Both the position numbers and the translations under genes were made by a program. This document shows positions 18,934-26,544 of a stretch of DNA of 44,501 bases, piece by piece. How positions within the stretch are numbered: the stretch's first letter is position 1; every line of letters begins with the position of its first letter. Origin of the DNA: Akkermansiaceae bacterium. GTDB lineage: Bacteria > Verrucomicrobiota > Verrucomicrobiia > Verrucomicrobiales > Akkermansiaceae. The stretch is taken from NCBI GenBank assembly GCA_947462535.1, contig CANHPN010000014.1:1-44501 (forward strand), in the 5' to 3' direction. The notes beneath the pieces are model-generated. The model did not search any database, was not told the DNA's origin, and saw nothing but the letters and a program-made list of their open reading frames with translations.

Positions 18934-19757
18934 ACCGAGTGAATCCCGATCCCGTGCTTGTCGCAAAGCTCGGCGACCCGCTCCTTTTCCAACAGCAAGG
19001 TCTTCCCCGCCTCGATGGCGATGCCCCCCACCCCGGCGGCGGCGCAGGTCTCGATGGTCTGCGGGCCGATGACCGGCACGTCGAAACGGAAATCCTGGTT
19101 CGGCTTGGACACCTTCACTAACAAAACGTCCTTGCCGCGGCCGAGTTCGCCGCCGCGCCTGATGCAGGCGTTAGTCCCCTCGAACGCCTCTGCCGCAAGC
19201 ACCGTACCGTGGCGGACCACCACGCTCTGCCCGATGTCGAGCGCGCTCGTTTGCTTGGCGATCCGGAAGCCGAAATCCGCGTCCGCGAGCTGGCGTTTTT
19301 TGAAAACCGGACCGCAGACATGCCCCGGTCCCGGCAGATGATCTTCGAGGAAAGTCGTCGCAGGAAGCAGCGTGATCCCGTCCTTCGCCAACTCCTTGCC
19401 GATCGCGCCGAACAGCGTCTCCGCGTTCCGCTCCTTCACTCGCGCCAGCATCATCAGGATCCGCAGGTCCGGCCGGAGATCGAAGAGATTCTTCGGGGAA
19501 ATCTGGCCCATCATCACCGCCTCGTCCGCGCCCTCGCGGCGGAAAAACTTGATCAGCTTCGAGAGCTGCCCCACCCGCACCCACTCGGTGGCGTCCGCGA
19601 GTTTCTCCAGTTCCGGCTTCGTCTCGCCTTGGAAAGCGACCACCACCAGCCGGATTCCCGGGGATTTCCGGCGCGCCTCGGCGATGAATGTCTCCGGATA
19701 CACTCCGCTGCCTGCGATGATTCCGATGGTGCGGGTGGTCGTATCGGGAGAGGCCAT
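18930..19757 (-). CDS. lpxI: UDP-2,3-diacylglucosamine pyrophosphatase LpxI
   Basis: 275 residues from ATG at 19757 (MASPDTTTRTIGIIAGSGVYPE). A longer frame to 19910 would run through the tRNA gene and is rejected. Family features: N-terminal GIIAGSGVYPETFIAEAR, GQLSKLIKFFRREGADEAVMMGQISPKNLF, a central GPVFKKRQLADADFGFRIAKQTSALDIGQSVVV, and C-terminal GRGKDVLLVKVSKPNQDFRFDVPVIGPQTIE. LpxI hydrolyses UDP-2,3-diacylglucosamine to lipid X in lipid A synthesis, which implies an outer membrane with lipid A. LpxI replaces LpxH in many bacteria. It lies 46 bp after tRNA-Leu, same strand. Confidence 0.92.
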   Translation of the reverse strand: MASPDTTTRTIGIIAGSGVYPETFIAEARRKSPGIRLVVVAFQGETKPELEKLADATEWVRVGQLSKLIKFFRREGADEAVMMGQISPKNLFDLRPDLRILMMLARVKERNAETLFGAIGKELAKDGITLLPATTFLEDHLPGPGHVCGPVFKKRQLADADFGFRIAKQTSALDIGQSVVVRHGTVLAAEAFEGTNACIRRGGELGRGKDVLLVKVSKPNQDFRFDVPVIGPQTIETCAAAGVGGIAIEAGKTLLLEKERVAELCDKHGIGIHSV

Positions 19758-19803
19758 TTCTGCGTGTGTCGGGGAAATACCGGCTGTCGCAATGCGTGAG
19801 AAG

Positions 19804-19883
19804 TAGCGGCTGTGGGACTCGAACCCACACTCGTTAGAACTCGATTTTGAGTCGAGCGCGTCTACCAATTCCGCCAAGCCGCC
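19804..19883 (-). tRNA. tRNA-Leu(CAA)
   Basis: An 80-nt cloverleaf folds by hand: acceptor GGCGGCU/AGCCGCU (first pair G-U), D arm GCG...CGC with GG in the loop, anticodon stem CUCGA/UCGAG with loop CUCAAAA giving anticodon CAA, an 11-nt variable region, T arm GUGGG-UUCGAGU-CCCAC, discriminator A73 as expected for Leu. CCA is not encoded. It decodes UUG and probably shares a transcript with lpxI. Confidence 0.93.
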
Positions 19884-20412
19884 TTGGTGGGCGGTAGATT
19901 GGCGGGACATTCCGCCGAGGGCAAGAGGATTTCTGCCAATTGGTTTCCGCCAATCTGCCCGCCTTCTTATTCGACAAGCCTGCCCGCCAATAATCCGGGT
20001 GGCGGCTTTGGTGCGTGTAAGCCCCCGAGCATCCGCCGTTTGAATGTGCTCGCTGCAATGTGCGTATGGGGCGGGGATGGCCGGCTTCAGGCGGCTTGCG
20101 GGTGCTCCGACCTGATCACGGGGTGGGCGACGCGGTTTGCGGCGGCCCAGTTAAGCTTCCAGTCCCAAGCACTTACACAAAAATTATGACACCCCCGACA
20201 TTGCACCCTCTTTCCCACGACACGGAAAAGCTTTCCAACGGCGGGATAAGCTTTTCCAACGGCGGGATAAGCTTTTCCAACGGCGGGATAAGCTTTTCCC
20301 CTCCGCCTCAAACACCCCCGGACGCAAAGCCGAGCCATGGCCTCCCGCCACTTTCTCCTAGCCATCTAGCAAAATCCCCGGTTGCCTAGCCTCGTGCTCC
20401 TCGCTGCCGCCA
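19884..20412. other. Intergenic region with inverted and direct repeats, no supported gene
   Basis: About 530 bp upstream of tRNA-Leu. It holds a partial inverted repeat near the tRNA (AGATTGGCGG near 19896 and CCGCCAATCT near 19953) and the 21-bp repeats at 20227-20299. The open frames across it have repetitive or biased composition and no recognisable domain. It forms the left edge of the scrap zone. Confidence 0.5.
20227..20299. repeat. Three and a half 21-bp direct repeats
   Basis: The unit AAGCTTTTCCAACGGCGGGAT (21 bp, written here as AAGCTTTTCC plus AACGGCGGGAT) occurs at 20227-20247 (one base different), 20248-20268 and 20269-20289, with a partial fourth copy to 20299. Being a multiple of three, it reads in frame on either strand (minus strand: heptad GKAYPAV). 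No origin or replication gene is nearby. Confidence 0.9.
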
Positions 20413-20744
20413 TTGAACGCCTCCACGCTCCCCATAAGGAGTTCCGCCCAGAACGCCCACTATTCCCGCGAGGTGGAGACCGGCATCCTGCAATTCGTCG
20501 AGGACGTGGTCACGAAAAAGGTCGATATCAAGCCCCATCCCACCAGCGCCTTCACGCGAAAATCTACATTTTCCTGCCCCAGGGCTTCAACGAACATAAA
20601 CCCGGCCACGTCATCACCGGCTCCTCGAATCTCACTGCCTCAGGCTTGGGAGCCCAAAAGGAAGACCAGATCGTGCATATCGAAGATTCGCGGGCCAACA
20701 CCCGAGGTTCAGCCACCGCCGATGAAACCGATGACGACGAATAG
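20413..20744 (+). pseudogene. Broken PLD-type nuclease/helicase N-terminal fragment
   Basis: Two frames together spell a phospholipase-D-like domain: YSREVETGILQFVEDVVTKK then VDIKPHPTSA in one frame, and HAKIYIFLPQGFNEHKPG, HVITGSSNLTASGLG in another. The join needs one extra base near 20550/20551 (GCC-CTT-CAC would restore PTSALHAKIYIF), so a single-base deletion inactivated the gene. The HxK...GSSNLT pattern is the HKD-type PLD motif found at the N-terminus of helicases in some restriction and DISARM-like defence loci. The domain ends abruptly after GAQKEDQI and runs into methyltransferase-like sequence, indicating a deletion. Confidence 0.7.
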
Positions 20745-21027
20745 CCCCGGAGCCGCCGCCTTCCTCGAAGACCTCATCGACGCCTGCGTGATGGAGAGCT
20801 ACTTCCGCCAGCACATGGCGGAGCGCGACCTGCTCTTCCACGACACCGTGGCCCCGCACCTCGCCGACTACGATCCCACCGCCGACGAAGCGAAGCAGCG
20901 CGACTTCCTCATCCACTTGCACGCCACCCTCAACGCACCAAGTCACCCCGTGCGCAATCGCCTCCTCCGTCTCACCGCAGACAGCCCCGATCTCCTCGCC
21001 ATCATCAAACAGGAGGGCAAAGCATGA
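20722..21027 (+). pseudogene. C-terminal fragment of a DNA methyltransferase-like protein
   Basis: About 100 residues: AAAFLEDLIDACVMESYFRQ, HMAERDLLFHDTVAPHLADY, then a helical tail ending NRLLRLTADSPDLLAIIKQEGKA. From memory this resembles the tail of Eco57I-like N6-adenine methyltransferases in restriction loci that also have PLD helicases; no catalytic NPPY motif is present, so the main part is gone. The stop TGA overlaps the ATG of the next gene (ATGA), as expected for an operon. Confidence 0.55.
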
Positions 21028-21806
21028 ATGAAATAAGTCCAACTTCTGTTTGCATAGATGACGAACGCTTCTTTATCCTGATAGAGTCGACACTATCTGG
21101 GAACGGCACGCTTTTCTCAATTCTTCGATACTGTCGGCAAAATGAGCAAAACTTTCGTAAGTGCTTGAATTGGCTAATGAGTCGTGAAGATCACTGCCCC
21201 TTGGCTAAGGACACACTCGATCTTGCTGTGCTCGAACTGAGTAACCGCTTGTCGTTTATCCATGCCTTCCACGGATGTCGAGTCACTCCAGATTCCCATT
21301 ATGAAATAGAGGGCATCATGCCACTGACTCGTGATTGGATCGAAACGGAAATAATCAGGTGGGCAGGAGAGCTTCCCAAAGCCGGCTCCGAGGCGAACGA
21401 CTGGCTGCAGAATTACCTCCGAGATTATTCCGGCAAAGTATGCGCCGTGAAGTCCCTTGCATTGCATCAGGAACGTGGAGGTTACTGCCACCCGAGCGGA
21501 AGCGAAACCTTGCGCACCATCTTGCAGAAACAATTCCCAGATGCGCTGGCGCGGTATCTTCAAGCGGGTGAACCTTCCATCATCGAATTCAGGATTCCTC
21601 TGTCTCAGCTGGCTCCCAGAGTCTGGGAGAATTATGTGTCCGACTTGCTGCGAATTTACCTGAAAAACTGCTGCTTATACCCAGGCCTAGGTGATCCGCG
21701 TGAAGGCGGGATAATTCTGAACCAAGGGGTAGCACCAAGCTGGTTGATACAACGATACAGCTGCGACGAAAAAGGCCAGTTGACCGGCAAAAACTACCCT
21801 TACTAG
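21024..21806 (+). CDS. Unknown protein translationally coupled to the methyltransferase tail
   Basis: 260 residues, no family recognised. ATG at 21024 overlaps the upstream TGA by 4 nt (ATGA), so it was translated with the methyltransferase-like gene before that gene decayed. It is clearly less GC-rich and uses more A/T-ending codons than polX or hrpB, suggesting acquisition from elsewhere. No signal peptide or membrane helix. Visible features: several Cys (GGYCHPSG, KNCCLYPGLG), a central helical region with WLQNYLRDYSGKVCAVKSLA, and APRVWENYVSDLLRIYLKN near the C-terminus. The frame is complete with no internal stop despite decayed neighbours. A cargo gene of a restriction/defence locus is the contextual guess only. 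Confidence 0.65.
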   Translation: MNEISPTSVCIDDERFFILIESTLSGNGTLFSILRYCRQNEQNFRKCLNWLMSREDHCPLAKDTLDLAVLELSNRLSFIHAFHGCRVTPDSHYEIEGIMPLTRDWIETEIIRWAGELPKAGSEANDWLQNYLRDYSGKVCAVKSLALHQERGGYCHPSGSETLRTILQKQFPDALARYLQAGEPSIIEFRIPLSQLAPRVWENYVSDLLRIYLKNCCLYPGLGDPREGGIILNQGVAPSWLIQRYSCDEKGQLTGKNYPY

Positions 21807-21854
21807 CCGTAGTTTCGTTAACCCCCAGAACCTTTCACCAGCTACTCTCCAAAG

Positions 21855-22088
21855 ATGCTCCAACACATTCAAAATACTCGTAGTCCATTTGATCAGGAGA
21901 TCGACCAACAGGTTTACGACCTCTACGGCCTGACGCCGGAGGAAATCGCCATTGTGGAGGAAAATGGGGTCAGTGTGCAAATCTTGACAGAATTTCCCTT
22001 CCCCCTCAGGTCGTCCGTCGGCCCTTCGTCAGGCCATCACCCAAACCATATCTCCAAATCCGCCATCGCCGCCCTGACGTTGCCCTGA
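21855..22088 (+). pseudogene. Small methyltransferase C-terminal scrap
   Basis: The first 36 residues (FDQEIDQQVYDLYGLTPEEI, followed by AIVEE) match the pattern IDxxVYxLYGLTxEEIxIVE, which I recall at the C-terminus of type IIG/Eco57I and PglX-like methyltransferases. After about 21970 the reading turns to non-coding sequence. It lies 48 bp after the unknown gene and is probably a leftover of the same or a sister locus. Confidence 0.5.
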
Positions 22089-22325
22089 CGTTGCCCCTGG
22101 CCCCTTCCGCAATCTCCCGGGTAATCCCAACAGGGGCAGCCCACCGCCTGGCGAGGAATTGCGCGAGAACCTCGTTTTCCGGTGGCTGGAGGCGGACCGA
22201 TTGGAAGCGGGTTTGGAAGCGTTCTCTCAGGCTGCCGAGGTCGAGGTTCGTGGTGCCGAGGAACGCGTCGCCGGGTTTCATGTGGTCCAGGTAGGTGAGC
22301 AGCATGTCCTGGGCGTCCTTAGAAC
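22006..22325 (-). pseudogene. AAA+ ATPase C-terminal remnant, frameshifted
   Basis: Minus-strand reading KDAQDMLLTYLDHMKPGDAF, then LGTTNLDLGSLRERFQTRFQ and RLQPPENEVLAQFLARRW. GTTN fits a sensor-1 motif, with an arginine-rich helix and a lid-like ending (GITREIAEGARGNVRA). The start and Walker motifs are missing. An 11-bp tandem duplication (22071-22092) shifts the frame; removing one copy would give GNVRAAMADLEIWFG followed by stop. Truncated at both ends. Confidence 0.6.
22071..22092. repeat. 11-bp tandem duplication (GCCCTGACGTT x2)
   Basis: Two perfect adjacent copies at 22071-22081 and 22082-22092. Because 11 is not a multiple of three, the duplication shifts the frame of the AAA+ remnant on the minus strand. 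Confidence 0.9.
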
Positions 22326-22368
22326 ATCGGCCGGATGCGGGGGGCGATCAGGCGTTTGAACGCCTTTA

Positions 22369-22467
22369 CTAATAAATGCGTGGGTGGGTGGCGGCGCTTC
22401 CGTCATGCTGTTCAAACTCGCGGATGATGCGTGCCTTCTCTTTGTCGGTGTGGCGTCTGCGTGACAT
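22369..22467 (-). pseudogene. HTH stub resembling the N-terminus of a transposase accessory protein
   Basis: From ATG at 22467 the frame reads MSRRRHTDKEKARIIREFEQ then HDGSAATHPRIY and stops, 32 residues. Basic N-terminus plus DKEKARIIREFE is the pattern of helix-turn-helix starts in IS3/IS66-type accessory proteins. No DDE domain follows. Too short for a firm call. Confidence 0.35.
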
Positions 22468-22534
22468 GCCGCGATCCTGGCCAGGAGATCGTGGCGAGCC
22501 GCGCGGGTCAACGTTCCATCAGCTCAAGCGTGCT

Positions 22535-24961
22535 TCACCACGCCTGCGTCCCCCGCGCGTCATGCGGCAGCCACAACAGCGCGACGGTTTCCACCTTCAC
22601 GTCGGCCTTGGCGGGCTTGACGAACTCGGTTTCGAGCGGCAGCGACGCGGGGTCAAAGGCCCCGGTCAATTTCACGATGCCCGCTTGGAGCTCGTCCCGG
22701 ATGGCCTGGATTTCCCCGGCGACGCCCTCGATCTTGGCCTCCGCATTCGCGACGTCCTGATGTTGTTTGTAGGCGCTGGTCGCCTTGCTGATAGACGAAG
22801 TGCGGCGGGTGATCGATCCGAGTCCCGCTTTCCGGCCGAAAACCGCTCCTAGAATTCCGCCAAGCATCGAGACACCCGCCTGCATCTTCGCGGAGTTGGA
22901 TTCGGCTTTTTCCCTGGCGAGTCGGCCTTCCGCAGTGCGCAGGCGGGCTTCGAGGGTGGCGACTTTTTTCGCGGTGGTGGCGCGGAGTTTTTCGATCGCG
23001 GCATCGCGGGCTTCGTGCGCCTGGTGGATGATCCGGGCGCGGAAATCCGCCTCGCCCTCACCGAGCTTCGACCACGTTTTCACAGGCTGGCAGAAGAAAA
23101 CGTCGGCGCGCTCGTTTCGATAAAGCCACTCGGCGAAATCCTTTTCCACCTGCTTGTAGTTCGCCGCGTTCATCGCGAATCCGGGCAGTTCGGCGAAGTC
23201 GGCGCCAGCCGCGGGCTCGCTCGCCACCAGCTTCGCCGGAAGTTCAACGAAATTTTGCCAGTCGATTCCGGTCGCGGTGACCGGGTTCACGAAACACACC
23301 GTGCGCGAGCCGTCAAGATCCGCCTTGGCCGAGAAAAAATGCACCACGCCGACGCGCAGCAGATGCGGATGATAGATCGTATCAGCTTCATCTCCCGCAG
23401 GCGGGAGGAAAATCTCAGTCACCCCCGCACCCACGTTAGGGCGTGAGGATGCAGCCGCAGGCGCGGCGTTCATTCCCGGCATCCCCATCGGATTTGCCGC
23501 TGCGGCGGCAGGCGCGGCAACCTTCATGAACTCCCCGCGCTTCGGGTCCATCAGCAGCTTGATCTGGCTGCGGGTCAGCGGGCCGGTGAGATAGCTCATC
23601 ACCCAGCGGACGTGGAAAATAACAGGCCCATCCTCGTGCACGTTGTTCATCAGGAAAACCCGGTTGCCGAGGCCTGAGATGAACCGCTCCATGTCCGCCC
23701 GGTCGAACTTCGCGTTGTGCGATCCAGCCGCACCTTCCAGTCCGTCGAGCACGCGCAACTTGTCGCGCTCGGTTTGCAGGCGACCGAGAAACCAGGTGCC
23801 GATGTTGGAAAGCGCCTTGTAATCGAGATCCACGGGATTCTGCGTCGCTAACAAGCAACCCAGCCCGAAAGCGCGCCCTTGTTTCAGGATCGTCATCATC
23901 GGCTTTTTTGATGGCGGATTCGCTGTCGGCGGCAGATAGCCGAAAATTTCATCCATATATAATAGCGCGCGCAGCGAGGTAGTGCCGTTTTGCGAGCGCA
24001 TCCAGCCGAGCATCTGGTTCAGTAACAGACTGACAAAAAACATCCGCTCGGTGTCGCCGAGATGGGCGATGGAGAAAATCGAGATTCGCGGCTTGCCGGC
24101 CGGCGTGTGCAGCATCTTGGCGATGTCCAGCGGCGGGCCTTCCAGCCAGCTCGCGAACCCCGGCGAGGCTAGCAGGTTGTTGAACTTCAGTGCCAGCGTC
24201 TGGCGGGCTTTCTCCGGCATGAACGACTCCAAATCGATCACGCCCACCTTGTCGAAAGCCGGCTTCTGGATGTGCCGGATCAACGTTTCGAGCGTCACGT
24301 TTTGCTCCGCCGCCCACGCATGTTGGAAAATCGCCGCGACCAGCACCGCCTCCGGGCTCTGGATGGAATCCGCCTCCACTCCCACCAGCGAGAGCAGCGA
24401 TGAGACCGTGCTCTCCACCCGCTCACCCAGCAGCTCCGCGTCGTCCATGATTTCAAACGGCGGCATTTCCAGCGAACTCAAGATGCTAACCGGAATCCCC
24501 GCCTTGCTGCCGGGCGTGAAAACATTGATGTCCACCTTGTCTCGCAGGGTCGCGATGCGCTCCGGATTCTGTCCCCAGTCGTCGAGGCCGGTCTTCCACA
24601 TTTCCGCGGTCTTCGCGGCGTGTTCGTCCGGAGTGATGCCCTTTTTCAACGCGTCGTCCTCGTTGATCCACGGCCGGAAGCTCTTCGCGTCCAGGTCCGG
24701 GAACATCAGCAGCAGGTTGGAAATGTCGCCCTTAGGATCGATGATGATCGCAGGGATGTTATCCATCGCCGCCTCCTCTAACAGCGCAAGACAAAGCCCG
24801 GTTTTCCCCGAGCCGGTCATCCCCAGCACCACGCCGTGGGTCACGAGGTCCTTGGAATCATAGAGAATCAAATCATCCTGGACTTTCCTCGTCTCCGGAT
24901 CGTAGCTGCGCCCCAAATAGAACTGCCCGAGTTTTTCGTAATCCGTGGGGGAAATGCTCAT
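22535..24961 (-). CDS. HerA/DUF87-like ATP-binding protein with C-terminal coiled coil
   Basis: 808 residues. Walker A VLGMTGSGKTGLCLALLEEA (about 45-64), a DxKGD motif IIIDPKGDISNLLLMFPD, Walker B ALLYMDEIFGYLPP (about 330-343), then LKQGRAFGLGCLLATQNPVDLDYKA (sensor-like), features of FtsK/HerA-type P-loop ATPases of the DUF87/VirB4 kind. Residues about 640-705 are charged and helical, a probable coiled coil, followed by GGILGAVFGRKAG. These proteins are found in many bacteria without known role; pumping of DNA or protein is a family inference. The gene is intact, high in GC and native in codon use, unlike the scrap zone it borders. Confidence 0.8.
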   Translation of the reverse strand: MSISPTDYEKLGQFYLGRSYDPETRKVQDDLILYDSKDLVTHGVVLGMTGSGKTGLCLALLEEAAMDNIPAIIIDPKGDISNLLLMFPDLDAKSFRPWINEDDALKKGITPDEHAAKTAEMWKTGLDDWGQNPERIATLRDKVDINVFTPGSKAGIPVSILSSLEMPPFEIMDDAELLGERVESTVSSLLSLVGVEADSIQSPEAVLVAAIFQHAWAAEQNVTLETLIRHIQKPAFDKVGVIDLESFMPEKARQTLALKFNNLLASPGFASWLEGPPLDIAKMLHTPAGKPRISIFSIAHLGDTERMFFVSLLLNQMLGWMRSQNGTTSLRALLYMDEIFGYLPPTANPPSKKPMMTILKQGRAFGLGCLLATQNPVDLDYKALSNIGTWFLGRLQTERDKLRVLDGLEGAAGSHNAKFDRADMERFISGLGNRVFLMNNVHEDGPVIFHVRWVMSYLTGPLTRSQIKLLMDPKRGEFMKVAAPAAAAANPMGMPGMNAAPAAASSRPNVGAGVTEIFLPPAGDEADTIYHPHLLRVGVVHFFSAKADLDGSRTVCFVNPVTATGIDWQNFVELPAKLVASEPAAGADFAELPGFAMNAANYKQVEKDFAEWLYRNERADVFFCQPVKTWSKLGEGEADFRARIIHQAHEARDAAIEKLRATTAKKVATLEARLRTAEGRLAREKAESNSAKMQAGVSMLGGILGAVFGRKAGLGSITRRTSSISKATSAYKQHQDVANAEAKIEGVAGEIQAIRDELQAGIVKLTGAFDPASLPLETEFVKPAKADVKVETVALLWLPHDARGTQAW

Positions 24962-25109
24962 GATGCCCGCATGCTGGAAGAGCTGCGGAAAAACTCCAGC
25001 AGGAACATTCCGGCGTCCTCATCGAGATCTCCGAGACATGGGAAACCGGCAAAACCTACCTCACTCTCAGCTAACAGAAAACAAACCGAAAAAACAAAAC
25101 CAACCACCT
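24962..25109. other. Short gap with no supported gene
   Basis: 148 bp between the divergent ATPase start and the hicA stub, A-rich on the plus strand around 25075-25109. On the plus strand a fragment near 24970-25074 reads LQQEHSGVLIEISETWETGK and ends in TAA; it might be the tail of a lost gene but has no start. Confidence 0.3.
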
Positions 25110-25178
25110 TCAGAAAAAGTCATCAGCCACTTTTACAGAAAAAAATTTGCGCGGCCGCTTGCCGCCAACAGATTTCAT
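25110..25178 (-). pseudogene. Probable hicA toxin stub
   Basis: ATG at 25178 overlaps the hicB stop (ATGA), the usual hicB-hicA coupling for this subtype. The first residues MKSVGGKRPRKFF resemble the HicA start MKSVSGK, then the frame reads SVKVADDFF and stops after 22 residues. The dsRBD-like fold and the catalytic GSHH motif are absent, so any toxin would be dead. Confidence 0.4.
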
Positions 25179-25375
25179 ACCGCCACTTCAAGAAAAACCT
25201 GGTCAGACCGAACTCCAACAGGCTCAGCCGCCAACAACCAGGCCTCGATCGCCTCGTGAAGATTCGCTTCAAGCTCCTCCATCGTCTCCCCTTGGGTCAA
25301 ACATCCCGGCAGCGACGGCACTTCCGCCCAGAATCCGCCCTCTTCGGCCTCATGAACGATCGCTTTCAGCTTCAT
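25175..25375 (-). CDS. hicB: HicB-like antitoxin (type II toxin-antitoxin)
   Basis: 66 residues, the usual length of the short HicB without a DNA-binding tail: MKLKAIVHEAEEGGFWAEVP, SLPGCLTQGETMEELEANLH, EAIEAWLLAAEP. The GGFWAEVPSLPGC block is the conserved RNase-H-like partial fold. HicB binds and neutralises HicA mRNA interferase; here only a stub of hicA follows. Alternatively it could be a stand-alone protein of the UPF0150 type. Starts ATG at 25375. Confidence 0.8.
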   Translation of the reverse strand: MKLKAIVHEAEEGGFWAEVPSLPGCLTQGETMEELEANLHEAIEAWLLAAEPVGVRSDQVFLEVAV

Positions 25376-25507
25376 GGACCGACGCTAGCACGGATTTGAA
25401 CGTTACAAAGTCGATTTTAAGAAGCTGTCCCCGGCGCGGATTCATGCAAATCTCACACCTTCTTCATTTCCAAACGCGGCAGCTTCATTAGCCTGACGGC
25501 GAAAGCC

Positions 25508-26533
25508 ATGGAACACGCCACCGAAACGGAAGTCGCCAATGCCGCCAAACACCTCCGCTCGCTGTCCAGCGGGCTGAACCAGGTCCTCTTCGGTCAGCAG
25601 GAACTCATTGATCTGGTCATCACCGGCGTGCTCGCCCGCGGCCACATTTTGCTCGAAGGCCTGCCCGGACTCGGGAAAACCGAGCTGGTGAAGGGGCTTT
25701 CCAAGCTGCTCAAACTCGGCACCAAGCGGGTCCAGTTCACGCCCGACCTGCTGCCCGGCGACATCACCGGAAACCCGGTGCTCCAAGAAATCGATGGCCG
25801 CCGCGAGTTCGTTTTCCAGCCGGGACCGCTGTTCACGAACATCGTGCTGGCGGACGAAATCAACCGCGCCTCGCCGAAAACCCAGTCCGCCCTGCTTGAA
25901 GCGATGCAAGAGCGCCACGTCACGGTGCTTGGAAAAACCCACGACCTGCCGAAGCCGTTCTTCGTCCTCGCCACACAGAACCCGATCGAACTCGAAGGCA
26001 CCTATCCGCTGCCCGAGGCGCAACTCGACCGCTTCCTGTTTAAACTCGAAATCACCCGCAACGACGTCGCCACGCTCCAGCGCATCGTTTCCCAGCGCGA
26101 ACTTGGCACCGACCCGCAGGTGGACGCCGTGATGAGCGCGGAAACGCTCGGCGAGCTGTTGGAACTCGTGCGCCGTATCTATCTACCGGACGTGGTGGCG
26201 AACTACATCGCCCGCCTCGTCGATGCCAGCCACCCCGGCCAATCCGCCTCCTCGCACGGCATCCGCTACGGAGCCAGCCCGCGCGCCGCCCTCGCCCTCG
26301 CCTCCGGAGCCAAGGCCCGCGCGCTGATGCAGGAGCGGACGAACGCCAGCTTCGAGGACGTCAAAGCGATCGCCCCCGCCGTGCTCCGCCACCGGATCGT
26401 GCTCGACTACAACGCCCGCGTCGAAGGCCACACGACCAACGACATCGTGCGGGCCTTGCTGGAGGAAGTGCCGTTCCAAGCCACCGCCACGCCGAAAGTC
26501 CTCGTGGCGGCGGTTTCCAACCGCCAAGCCTAA
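25508..26533 (+). CDS. MoxR family AAA+ ATPase
   Basis: 341 residues. Walker A EGLPGLGKTELVKGL (about 50-64), Walker B VLADEINRASPKTQSALLEAM (about 114-134), sensor 1 FVLATQNPIELEGTYPLPEAQLDRF (about 156-180), and the C-terminal lid with SPRAALALASGAKARALM. MoxR proteins act as chaperones with DUF58/VWA proteins, often in envelope stress or maturation of secreted complexes. It heads a gene set that includes a membrane protein (11 bp downstream), an ABC transporter and a DUF58 protein, the partner expected for MoxR. Confidence 0.93.
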   Translation: MEHATETEVANAAKHLRSLSSGLNQVLFGQQELIDLVITGVLARGHILLEGLPGLGKTELVKGLSKLLKLGTKRVQFTPDLLPGDITGNPVLQEIDGRREFVFQPGPLFTNIVLADEINRASPKTQSALLEAMQERHVTVLGKTHDLPKPFFVLATQNPIELEGTYPLPEAQLDRFLFKLEITRNDVATLQRIVSQRELGTDPQVDAVMSAETLGELLELVRRIYLPDVVANYIARLVDASHPGQSASSHGIRYGASPRAALALASGAKARALMQERTNASFEDVKAIAPAVLRHRIVLDYNARVEGHTTNDIVRALLEEVPFQATATPKVLVAAVSNRQA

Positions 26534-26544
26534 CTCTTCCCGTC

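Noticed and set aside
19804-19883. tRNA-Leu as the attachment site of the scrap zone
   Set aside because: The decayed genes lie on the 5' side of the tRNA, no duplicated tRNA 3' end was seen, and no integrase is present.
19758-19910. N-terminal extension of LpxI
   Set aside because: It would translate the tRNA-Leu gene; ATG at 19757 starts exactly at the conserved domain.
20227-20299. CRISPR or plasmid iterons
   Set aside because: The units abut with no spacers, and no cas, rep or par gene is near.
24970-25074. Plus-strand fragment LQQEHSGVLIEISETWETGK
   Set aside because: It has no start, is about 34 codons and lies opposite the ATPase leader; could be a gene tail but there is no support.
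25442-26023. Long minus-strand frame opposite moxR
   Set aside because: Antisense shadow of a GC-rich gene; no recognisable domain, whereas MoxR motifs are clear on the plus strand.
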